From the NCBI RefSeq assembly GCF_003957295.1, contig NZ_RQPJ01000005.1, positions 306,282-370,281 on the forward strand: 64,000 nucleotides of DNA. Direction: 5' to 3'. Position 1 is the stretch's first letter, and every line of letters starts with the position of its first letter. This stretch comes from Arenibacter aquaticus (lineage in GTDB: Bacteria; Bacteroidota; Bacteroidia; Flavobacteriales; Flavobacteriaceae). The position numbers were made by a program, and so were the translations under genes. Shown piece by piece: positions 17,977-25,775 of the stretch. The notes under the pieces are model-generated. The model saw only the letters and a list, made by a program, of their open reading frames with translations. It did no database searches and was not told where the DNA came from.

Positions 17977-18657
17977 ATGAAAATTAACAACGCGTTGGAA
18001 AAGCATTTTGAAGAGTTGGGAGACGATCACGCTTCTGCTGCCCAGGATACGCCTTTACGTAAGGATGCATTTGTGCTAAGCGATGAAGAAAAAATTGAAA
18101 GTATAAAGGGAAATGTCACCCAGATAATGCAAACCTTGGGGCTTGACCTGGAGGATGACAGCCTTAAAGGCACCCCAAACAGGGTTGCCAAAATGTTTGT
18201 CCAGGAAATTTTCGCTGGGCTGCACCCAAAACGTAAACCGAAATCATCTACATTCAGCAATAAATACAAGTACGGTGAAATGTTGGTTGAAAAAAACATC
18301 ACCCTATACTCCACTTGCGAACACCACTTATTGCCCATCGTTGGTAAGGCCCATGTAGCCTATATTTCAAAGGGTACTGTAGTGGGACTCTCCAAAATGA
18401 ACAGGATTGTAGATTATTACGCCAAAAGACCACAGGTACAAGAGCGACTAAATATCCAGATTGTCAGGGAACTGCAAGAGGTTTTGGGTACCGAAGATGT
18501 AGCCTGTGTTATAGATGCCAAACATTTATGTGTGAATTCCAGAGGTATACGCGATATAGAAAGCAGTACCGTTACGGCCGAATATGGTGGAAAATTTAAG
18601 GATGAGGCCGTTAGACGAGAATTCTTGGACTATATAAATATTGACACTAAATTCTAA
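17977..18657 (+). CDS. folE: GTP cyclohydrolase I
   Basis: About 226 residues starting MKINNALEKHFEELGDDH. GTP cyclohydrolase I opens the GTP ring to give dihydroneopterin triphosphate, the first step of folate and pterin synthesis. The zinc and active-site motifs are visible: YSTCEHHLLP (Cys and two His), and the later AKHLCVNSRG segment with the second Cys. An in-frame ATG exists at 17941, but it lies upstream of the TATCTTTG promoter box, so the ATG at 17977 is preferred. It is followed 14 bp later by cysS in the same direction. Confidence 0.96.
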   Translation: MKINNALEKHFEELGDDHASAAQDTPLRKDAFVLSDEEKIESIKGNVTQIMQTLGLDLEDDSLKGTPNRVAKMFVQEIFAGLHPKRKPKSSTFSNKYKYGEMLVEKNITLYSTCEHHLLPIVGKAHVAYISKGTVVGLSKMNRIVDYYAKRPQVQERLNIQIVRELQEVLGTEDVACVIDAKHLCVNSRGIRDIESSTVTAEYGGKFKDEAVRREFLDYINIDTKF

Positions 18658-18671
18658 TTGTCAGCTAAAAA

Positions 18672-20153
18672 ATGCCATTGTACCAAAACCAAAAACTAAA
18701 AGTTTACAATTCCCTTACCGGAAAAAAAGAAGATTTTAAACCGCTTAATGAAGGCCATGTGGGCATGTATGTGTGCGGACCTACGGTGTATAGCAATGTA
18801 CATTTGGGAAACTGCAGGACCTTTATGTCTTTTGACATGATCTTTAGGTATTTAAAACATTTGGGGTACAAGGTTCGCTATGTTAGGAACATAACAGACG
18901 CTGGGCATTTGGAGAACGATGCGGAAGACGGCGAGGATAAGATTGCAAAAAAAGCCAGGTTAGAGCAGTTAGAACCTATGGAAGTGGTTCAGCGTTACAC
19001 CTTGGACTTCCACAGCATCCTGGAGAAATTTAACTTTCTACCCCCTAGTATAGAACCCACTGCCACTGGGCATATAATAGAGCAAATAGAGATTATAAAA
19101 AATATCCTGGAAAAGGGGTACGCATATGAGATTAATGGATCGGTTTATTTTGATGTAGAAAAATTCAACGAAACCAATGATTACGGCAAGCTAAGTGGCA
19201 GAAAGTTAGAGGACATGATAGCCAACACCCGTGAATTGACCGCTCAGGACGAAAAAAAGAATCCGCAGGATTTTGCTTTGTGGAAGAAAGCCGAAAGTCA
19301 GCATATTATGAGATGGCCTTCACCCTGGGGTGACGGTTTTCCTGGTTGGCATTTGGAGTGTACGGCTATGAGTACAAAATATCTTGGGGAGACCTTTGAT
19401 ATTCATGGAGGGGGAATGGACCTTAAATTTCCCCATCACGAATGCGAGATTGCACAGGCAGAAGCCAGCAACGGGCATGCTCCCGTAAAATATTGGCTCC
19501 ACGCCAATATGCTGACATTAAACGGAAAAAAAATGGCCAAGTCTACGGGCAACAATATTTTGCCCAATGAAATGTTTTCTGGAGAAAACACCATTTTAAG
19601 CAAGCCTTACGCACCCGCTGTAGTCCGTTTTTTTATGATGCAGGCGCATTATACCAGCATATTGGACTTAAGTGATGAAGCCCTTTCCGCTTCTGAAAAA
19701 GGCTATAACAAATTAATGGATGCCCTGAACAGTCTAGATAAACTACCAACCGCTGCAACATCCAATTTTGATGTAGAAGCCTGGAAGCAAAAAGGCTATG
19801 ATGCCATGAACGATGATTTTAACACCCCCATGTTAACAGCGAATTTATTTGAAGGGGTAAAACACATCAATCTAATTAAGGAAGGCAGGGAAACCATTTC
19901 CAAAGCGGATAAAGACCTCCTTAAAGAAGCCATGCAGGTTTTTGTTTTTGAAATTTTAGGCCTGGAAAATCAAGATAGTATTTCACAGAATTCTGATAAG
20001 TTGTCCAATGTAATTGGACTTTTAATACAACTGAGAAATGAGGCTAGGGCCAATAAGGATTTTTCTACCTCTGACAAGATCAGGGACCAATTGGCCGAAA
20101 TGGGAATACAGCTTAAGGACGGCAAGGAGGGTACTACTTTTAGTCTTTCCTAA
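18672..20153 (+). CDS. cysS: Cysteinyl-tRNA synthetase
   Basis: A 493-residue class I synthetase. The HIGH-type signature is HLGN at residues 44-47, the KMSKS-type loop is KMAKS near residue 288, and a zinc-binding Cys (Cys35 in VCGPT) is present together with the later Cys/His ligands in LECTAMS and FPHHECE. It charges tRNA-Cys. Closely spaced after folE; the same gene order with yidD and lgt downstream is common in flavobacteria. Confidence 0.97.
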   Translation: MPLYQNQKLKVYNSLTGKKEDFKPLNEGHVGMYVCGPTVYSNVHLGNCRTFMSFDMIFRYLKHLGYKVRYVRNITDAGHLENDAEDGEDKIAKKARLEQLEPMEVVQRYTLDFHSILEKFNFLPPSIEPTATGHIIEQIEIIKNILEKGYAYEINGSVYFDVEKFNETNDYGKLSGRKLEDMIANTRELTAQDEKKNPQDFALWKKAESQHIMRWPSPWGDGFPGWHLECTAMSTKYLGETFDIHGGGMDLKFPHHECEIAQAEASNGHAPVKYWLHANMLTLNGKKMAKSTGNNILPNEMFSGENTILSKPYAPAVVRFFMMQAHYTSILDLSDEALSASEKGYNKLMDALNSLDKLPTAATSNFDVEAWKQKGYDAMNDDFNTPMLTANLFEGVKHINLIKEGRETISKADKDLLKEAMQVFVFEILGLENQDSISQNSDKLSNVIGLLIQLRNEARANKDFSTSDKIRDQLAEMGIQLKDGKEGTTFSLS

Positions 20154-20284
20154 TAGTCGCCTTCAGGAATTAACATATACGGCAATAAATGCCCCCCATA
20201 CCTAATGCCCCTTATAAATAGGCCCAGGGTTTGACGAGCGTTTTTTTTTAAGTTGTCTTAAAGTGGAACCAAAACAGTAAACAG

Positions 20285-20506
20285 GTGAAAAAAATTTTAA
20301 TAGCTCCTTTTGTTCTTTTGGTTAAGTTTTACCAAAACTTCATATCGCCACTCACCCCTGCCAGTTGTCGCTATTCCCCCACCTGTTCTCAATATAGCCT
20401 GGAAGCACTTCAAAAGCATGGACTCTTTAAAGGCGGATGGCTGGCCATAAAAAGAATTTTGAGCTGCCATCCTTGGGGCGGAAGTGGTTATGACCCAGTA
20501 CCCTAA
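20285..20506 (+). CDS. yidD: Membrane protein insertion efficiency factor YidD
   Basis: A 73-residue protein of the YidD/DUF37 family, which assists YidC-dependent membrane insertion. The three conserved Cys are present ([12 protein letters not shown] and SCHPW), with the characteristic GGWLAIKRI and GYDPVP ending. An amphipathic N-terminal helix should lie on the inner membrane. It starts with GTG at 20285; there is no in-frame ATG upstream of the conserved FYQNFISPL segment. It lies in the folE-cysS-yidD-lgt group. Confidence 0.93.
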   Translation: MKKILIAPFVLLVKFYQNFISPLTPASCRYSPTCSQYSLEALQKHGLFKGGWLAIKRILSCHPWGGSGYDPVP

Positions 20507-20655
20507 TCCCTGTATACACACTCCATTGGTTACTACAGCCAGGCGAAGACCGTTAAATTAACGTAGGTTTAATATTTACAGGGAATAATTCCTATTTACC
20601 TAAACCCGTTTCTTTAGACTATTTACTTATCTTAGTCCCTTAAAATAAATTCTTG

Positions 20656-21621
20656 ATGTACTTTTTAGGTTTTACTTGGAACCCTGCCGACACACTTTTC
20701 AAAATTGGGGTATTACAGATAAAATATTACAATCTTCTTTGGATAATAGCCTTTGCCTTGGGCTGGTACCTTATGAAAAAGATTTTTTTAAAGGAGAACA
20801 AATCTTTGGAACAATTGGATTCCCTTTTCATATATACCGTCTTGGCCACCATGTTGGGAGCACGTTTAGGCCACGTATTCTTCTATGATTGGCCCTATTA
20901 TCAAAACCATTTGCTGGAAATTTTACTTCCTATTAGAGAAAACGCAGATGGTAGATTATTTGGTCTTTTCAGAGGCTACGAGTTTACAGGTTTTACAGGC
21001 TTGGCCAGTCATGGTGCGGCCATCGGAATTATCATAAGCATGTACCTATATACAAGAAAATTCCCCGAATTTAAAATCCTTTGGATCTTGGACCGAATAG
21101 TTATCCCCGTATCCATTGGCGCCTTTTGCGTACGCTTGGGTAACTTTTTCAATTCGGAAATCAATGGAAAACCAGTAGAGAAATCTTTTGCCTTTGCCAC
21201 AAAATTTATACGAGATTCCGATGATATGCCCGCCTATAAAGCCTTGTCCATAACCAAGGAAAAAACGGTTAATGCGGCCTATAACCTTATTGAAAAAGAC
21301 CCTAGGTTTTCCGAATACCTGGAAGCTATCCCCTACAGGCATCCTGCACAATTGTATGAAGGGGTATGCTATATCTTTGTATTTGCCCTCTTGTATTTCC
21401 TTTATTGGAAAACAGATAAAAAAGAAAAGCTAGGGTATCTATTTGGCCTTTTCTTGGTACTGCTGTGGACCATTCGCTTCTTTGTAGAATTTGTCAAAAA
21501 AAGTCAGGGTGGCTTTGAGGAGTCCTTAGGGCTGCTATCTACCGGACAATGGTTGAGCGTCCCTTTTATTTTGGTAGGATTATATTATATGTTCAGACCT
21601 AGCAAAGGAACGGTTAAATAG
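20656..21621 (+). CDS. lgt: Prolipoprotein diacylglyceryl transferase
   Basis: About 321 residues with several membrane segments. Lgt transfers diacylglycerol from phosphatidylglycerol to the lipobox Cys of prolipoproteins, the first step in maturing the many lipoproteins of this window. The Lgt signature is seen in FCVRLGNFFNSEINGKP (Arg and Asn after Gly). The HGAAIGI segment holds the essential His. The frame opens at a TTG one codon earlier; the ATG at 20656 is taken as start. About 55 residues of insert between the NSEINGKP signature and the HPAQLYEG segment are typical of Bacteroidota Lgt. Confidence 0.95.
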   Translation: MYFLGFTWNPADTLFKIGVLQIKYYNLLWIIAFALGWYLMKKIFLKENKSLEQLDSLFIYTVLATMLGARLGHVFFYDWPYYQNHLLEILLPIRENADGRLFGLFRGYEFTGFTGLASHGAAIGIIISMYLYTRKFPEFKILWILDRIVIPVSIGAFCVRLGNFFNSEINGKPVEKSFAFATKFIRDSDDMPAYKALSITKEKTVNAAYNLIEKDPRFSEYLEAIPYRHPAQLYEGVCYIFVFALLYFLYWKTDKKEKLGYLFGLFLVLLWTIRFFVEFVKKSQGGFEESLGLLSTGQWLSVPFILVGLYYMFRPSKGTVK

Positions 21622-21666
21622 CCTAGTCATTCCAAAAGTATTGAACCGCATTGGAAAAACCACACT

Positions 21667-22158
21667 ATGAGAAGTAATAGCATTTATATCCTTTTAATAG
21701 CCTTTTTTATACTTCAAATCTCGTGTAAGGAAGGTTCCAAAAAAGAAATAAAAACCACCACGGTTGCCTTTAAAAAAGAAGGAACACTCCAAATTCTACA
21801 AAAGGATACCGACTCTATTCTAGCGCATTTGGATATAGAAATAGCCGATACTGATTACGAAAGGGAAACAGGCCTTATGTACCGTAATGCCATGGAAATT
21901 AATCAGGGAATGCTATTTGTCTTTGAAGACCTGTCTATGCATTACTTTTACATGAAGAATACCAAAATTCCGTTAGACCTCATTTACCTGGACGAAAATA
22001 TGAAAATTGCCAGTTTTCAAAAAAATGCCCAGCCAATGAACGAAAGCAGTCTATCCTCCAAGGTACCTGTAAAATACGTTTTGGAAGTCAATGCAGGTTT
22101 GGCAGATAAATGGGCCTTGGCCATAGGGGATTCCATTACATACCAAAAAAACCCTTAA
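21667..22158 (+). CDS. DUF192 family lipoprotein
   Basis: A 163-residue protein with a lipobox signal (ILQISCKEG, Cys near 21) followed by a DUF192 domain. The conserved block runs from ETGLMYRNAMEINQGMLFVF to KNTKIPLDLIYLD, and ends with the VLEVNAGLADK segment shared by the family. The function of DUF192 is not established. It follows lgt by 45 bp in the same direction, so it is probably the last gene of that unit. Confidence 0.85.
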   Translation: MRSNSIYILLIAFFILQISCKEGSKKEIKTTTVAFKKEGTLQILQKDTDSILAHLDIEIADTDYERETGLMYRNAMEINQGMLFVFEDLSMHYFYMKNTKIPLDLIYLDENMKIASFQKNAQPMNESSLSSKVPVKYVLEVNAGLADKWALAIGDSITYQKNP

Positions 22159-22262
22159 ACCAGCTTCTATCTGCCATCCGTCGGACCTCAAGAAGTCGCA
22201 ACCCTGGCCTCCCATACTATTTAATTCCGTATTTTAGTGCTTAGAACCAACAATAACATCCC

Positions 22263-24446
22263 TTGTCAACCAACCGCACAGCATTTCTAAGCTTCATCAT
22301 CAGCCTTCTTGCGCTTTCTGTCCATTCCCAGAAAAAAAACGAAAACTACAAACTAAATATCAGGAAGACTACAGGGCCAATCACCATAGATGGCTATGGT
22401 GATGATAAGGCTTGGCAGCATACAGATGTAGCCAAAGATTTCTTTATGGTGTTGCCCATGGACAAGGGCAAAGCCAATGAACCCTCTGAAATCAGGATGA
22501 CCTATGATGATGAAATGCTGTACCTATTGGCCATTTTTTACCAAGGCACCAAGGGTCCCTACTATGTAGAGTCGCTAAGAAGGGATTTTTCATTTGGTAA
22601 AAATGATAATTTTCTGTTGTTTATGGACCCCTTCAACAATCAGACAACCGGTTATTCCTTTGGCTCCAATGCCGCTGGGGCCCAATGGGACGGCACCATG
22701 TACGGTGGGGGCAGCGTGGACCTGAATTGGGATAGCAAATGGATTTCCGAAGTAAGCAGTGATGAGAATAAATGGATTGTTGAAATGGCCATTCCCTTTA
22801 AATCTATCCGATATGAAGATGGAGTGATGGAATGGGGAATTAATTTTAGCAGATTGGATTTAAAAGCAGGAGAAAAATCGAGTTGGACCCCTATTCCCCG
22901 GCAGTTTCCAACCGCTTCTTTGGCCTATACCGGCACCTTGGTCTGGGACTCCCCTCCACCTTCCCCAAAAACCAATTTTTCTATTATCCCTTATGTCCTA
23001 ACTGGCATGAATGGGGACAAAGAAAACAACCTGGACACCCAATACGACAAAAAATTTGGTGGGGACGCTAAAATAAGCCTGAGTACCTCCCTGAACCTGG
23101 ACTTGACCATTAATCCAGATTTTTCCCAAGTAGAGGTAGACAGACAGGTTACCAACCTTGACCGCTTTGAACTTTTTTTCCCGGAAAAAAGACAGTTTTT
23201 CCTGGAAAATGCCGATTTGTTCGCCAATTTTGGATATTCCACCATTCGGCCTTTCTTTTCAAGAAGAATAGGTTTGGGGGTACCCATAAGAGCAGGAGCC
23301 CGTGTAAGCGGCAACCTCAATAATAAATGGCGCATGGGACTCATGGATATGCAGACCGCCAGTATTGAGGAAACAGGGCGCCCCGGTCAAAATTTTGGAG
23401 TACTCTCCCTACAGCGGAAAGTCTTCTCCCGTTCCAGTATTGGATTAATGTTCGTAAACAAGGAGTCTACCCATTACCCCAATGAACAAGATTCCCTTAA
23501 GACCCTTTTCCCTAAATACAATAGAAACTTGGGACTGGAATACAATTTAGCCTCTCCCAACAACCAATGGACCGGAAAAGCTTTCTTACTACAGTCCTTT
23601 GCCCCGGACAAGAAAGGCAAGGGCATTAGCCAAGCTGCCCATTTAGAATATAAGAGTCGAAAATGGAATTGGAGAATACAGGAAGAAATGGTTGAGGACG
23701 ACTACAGGGCCGAAGTGGGTTTTGTACCCAGGAATGGCTACGTTAATATAACCTCCCATGTAGGGCACCTATTCTTTCCCAAAAAAAGCAAAGTAGTTAG
23801 TCACGGTCCAAAAATTAGTTCCACCTATTTCTTCAATGAAAAAATGCAACGAACAGATAATGCGAATGTATTTTCATACCTACTGGACTACCGCAATAGA
23901 TCCTCATTAAGTTTATCCGTATCGGATGAATACGTAGAATTGTTATCACCTTTTGACCCTACTAGGTCCGGAAAGAAAACTTTAGAAACAGGAAGCACAC
24001 ACCACTGGAACGCTTATATGTTCGATTATATTTCCAAGCCACAAAGCATGTTCACCTATAGCTTGGGAGGCCGCTTTGGCGGATACTACGAAGGCGGAAA
24101 CAGAACCAGTCTTATCAGCGAACTTGGCTATAGGTTTCAGCCATTTGTAAGCCTCAGCTCTACTCTTAGCTATAACCATATTCACCTTCCTGCACCCTGG
24201 AACAATACCGAATTTTGGCTTATAGGGTCCGAGGTGGACATCACCTTTACCAATAAGTTATTCTTTGCGACCCTGTGTCAATACAACGAACAATCCAAAA
24301 ATTTTAACCTAAACTCCCGTTTTCAATGGCGCTATAAACCCGCCTCAGATCTTTACCTGGTGTATACCAACAATTACCTCATAGACCCCTTGGAAGGCAG
24401 AAACTGGGCGCTTACTTTAAAATTTACCTACTGGTTCAACAATTAA
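22263..24446 (+). CDS. CBM9-like + DUF5916 outer membrane protein
   Basis: A 727-residue protein with a signal peptide (LLALSVHSQ), a CBM9-like carbohydrate-binding or cellulosomal-dockerin-type beta domain (about residues 35-220, starting ITIDGYGDDKAWQ), and a DUF5916 region to the end that looks like a beta-barrel with alternating aromatic strands. The conserved FFPEKRQFFLENADLF motif near residue 305 is typical. The start is TTG at 22263: no ATG or GTG precedes the signal peptide in frame, and the signal peptide begins right there. Function unknown; it may bind glycans or transport at the outer membrane. Confidence 0.8.
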   Translation: MSTNRTAFLSFIISLLALSVHSQKKNENYKLNIRKTTGPITIDGYGDDKAWQHTDVAKDFFMVLPMDKGKANEPSEIRMTYDDEMLYLLAIFYQGTKGPYYVESLRRDFSFGKNDNFLLFMDPFNNQTTGYSFGSNAAGAQWDGTMYGGGSVDLNWDSKWISEVSSDENKWIVEMAIPFKSIRYEDGVMEWGINFSRLDLKAGEKSSWTPIPRQFPTASLAYTGTLVWDSPPPSPKTNFSIIPYVLTGMNGDKENNLDTQYDKKFGGDAKISLSTSLNLDLTINPDFSQVEVDRQVTNLDRFELFFPEKRQFFLENADLFANFGYSTIRPFFSRRIGLGVPIRAGARVSGNLNNKWRMGLMDMQTASIEETGRPGQNFGVLSLQRKVFSRSSIGLMFVNKESTHYPNEQDSLKTLFPKYNRNLGLEYNLASPNNQWTGKAFLLQSFAPDKKGKGISQAAHLEYKSRKWNWRIQEEMVEDDYRAEVGFVPRNGYVNITSHVGHLFFPKKSKVVSHGPKISSTYFFNEKMQRTDNANVFSYLLDYRNRSSLSLSVSDEYVELLSPFDPTRSGKKTLETGSTHHWNAYMFDYISKPQSMFTYSLGGRFGGYYEGGNRTSLISELGYRFQPFVSLSSTLSYNHIHLPAPWNNTEFWLIGSEVDITFTNKLFFATLCQYNEQSKNFNLNSRFQWRYKPASDLYLVYTNNYLIDPLEGRNWALTLKFTYWFNN

Positions 24447-24485
24447 AACAATACAAAAACACTTAAAGATTACAACACCACATTT

Positions 24486-25724
24486 ATGAATAAAAAAGAA
24501 CACTGGGCCATATTTATAAATAACGATTCCCGAAAGTCACTGTTTATAAAAAATATTCTAGAAGGGCCTACCCCCTTGGAATTTAAAAGCCTAGAGCATA
24601 AGAAAGGGCTACTATTCTCAAAAATTACCTTGAATAAATTTATAGATGAAGAAGAAAGGCATGACATCAAGATCATAAACAAGAATACGGCACAAAAACT
24701 AAAAACCATGTCGAGCGGGGAACAAAAGAAAGCCTTGCTCGCCTATATTTTTCAATTAAAGCCCGACTTTATTGTATTGGATAATCCGTTTGACAATTTG
24801 GACACTGATTCCCAAAAGGACCTAAAGGTTTCCCTTCAAAATATATCCAAGACTACTTCTATCATACAGCTCATCAGTAGAAAAGCAGATATGTTGCCCT
24901 TTATTTCCAATCTAATGCTATTAGATAAGTCTACACTACGCCCACAGCCTCAAAGTATAGGAAAGGAAGACGCCAATACAGGCATCAACTTTTCAGGAAG
25001 GATCCCTTTACCACTGACTCCAACAGACTACAAGGGTACCGTCTTGATAGAATTCAAGAACATAAACGTTGCCTATGGCGAGAAAAAAATACTTCAAAAT
25101 ATAAATTGGACCATTAAAAAAGGGGAATTCTGGCAACTTATTGGTAAAAACGGAAGTGGAAAATCTACTTTATTGTCCATGATTACAGGAGACAACCATA
25201 AAGGATACGGGCAACAGCTATACCTATTTGGCCAACGCAAGGGAAGCGGTGAGAGTGTATGGGACATAAAGAAAAGAATTGGCTACTACACCCCAGCCAT
25301 GACCGATAAATTTTCAGGATTGCATTCTGCAATGAACATGGTAATCTCAGGCATGAACGACTCCATAGGACTCTATTTAAGGGCTACAGAGAACCAAAAG
25401 GCACTAGCCAAGGAATGGTTGACCATTTTGGACCTTTGGCATCTTAGGGACGTTTATTTTGCAGAATTGAGCACAGGACAACAACGAATGATCATGACCG
25501 CCCGTGCCATGATAAAACATCCACCACTGCTTATATTGGATGAACCTACTGCCGGTCTTGATGATGGGAATGCCCGCCTTTTTATAGCTTTGGTAAATAA
25601 AATAGCCAAGGAGAGCGAAACAGCCGTTGTCTTTGTATCCCACAGAAAAGAAGAAGGCCTGGAACCCCAACACACCTACGAATTAATTCAGTCTCCTCAA
25701 GGCTCCATTGGCAAAAGAATATAA
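24486..25724 (+). CDS. Tandem ABC ATPase, ModF/PhrA-like, with degenerate N-terminal half
   Basis: A 412-residue soluble protein with two ABC domains and no membrane segment. The C-terminal domain (about 185-412) is intact: Walker A GKNGSGKST, signature STGQQ, Walker B LLILDEPTAGLDD and a switch His in VFVSHRK. The N-terminal domain (about 1-160) lacks any Walker A GxxxxGK(S/T); only a signature-like MSSGEQKKA and a Walker B-like FIVLDNPFDNLD remain. This is the layout of ModF-type proteins with the first site decayed. The role is unknown; ModF relatives are linked to molybdate transport, but no transporter genes are next to it. It converges on secDF over a shared terminator. Confidence 0.82.
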   Translation: MNKKEHWAIFINNDSRKSLFIKNILEGPTPLEFKSLEHKKGLLFSKITLNKFIDEEERHDIKIINKNTAQKLKTMSSGEQKKALLAYIFQLKPDFIVLDNPFDNLDTDSQKDLKVSLQNISKTTSIIQLISRKADMLPFISNLMLLDKSTLRPQPQSIGKEDANTGINFSGRIPLPLTPTDYKGTVLIEFKNINVAYGEKKILQNINWTIKKGEFWQLIGKNGSGKSTLLSMITGDNHKGYGQQLYLFGQRKGSGESVWDIKKRIGYYTPAMTDKFSGLHSAMNMVISGMNDSIGLYLRATENQKALAKEWLTILDLWHLRDVYFAELSTGQQRMIMTARAMIKHPPLLILDEPTAGLDDGNARLFIALVNKIAKESETAVVFVSHRKEEGLEPQHTYELIQSPQGSIGKRI

Positions 25725-25757
25725 CAAAAAAAGGCCGCTAATTAGCGGCCTTTTTTT
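25725..25757. terminator. Bidirectional terminator between the ABC ATPase and secDF
   Basis: An 18-bp perfect palindrome (25733-25750) is flanked by A and T runs, so it ends transcripts from both sides of a convergent gene pair. Confidence 0.93.
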
Positions 25758-25775
25758 ATATAGTTGAATAGAGAC

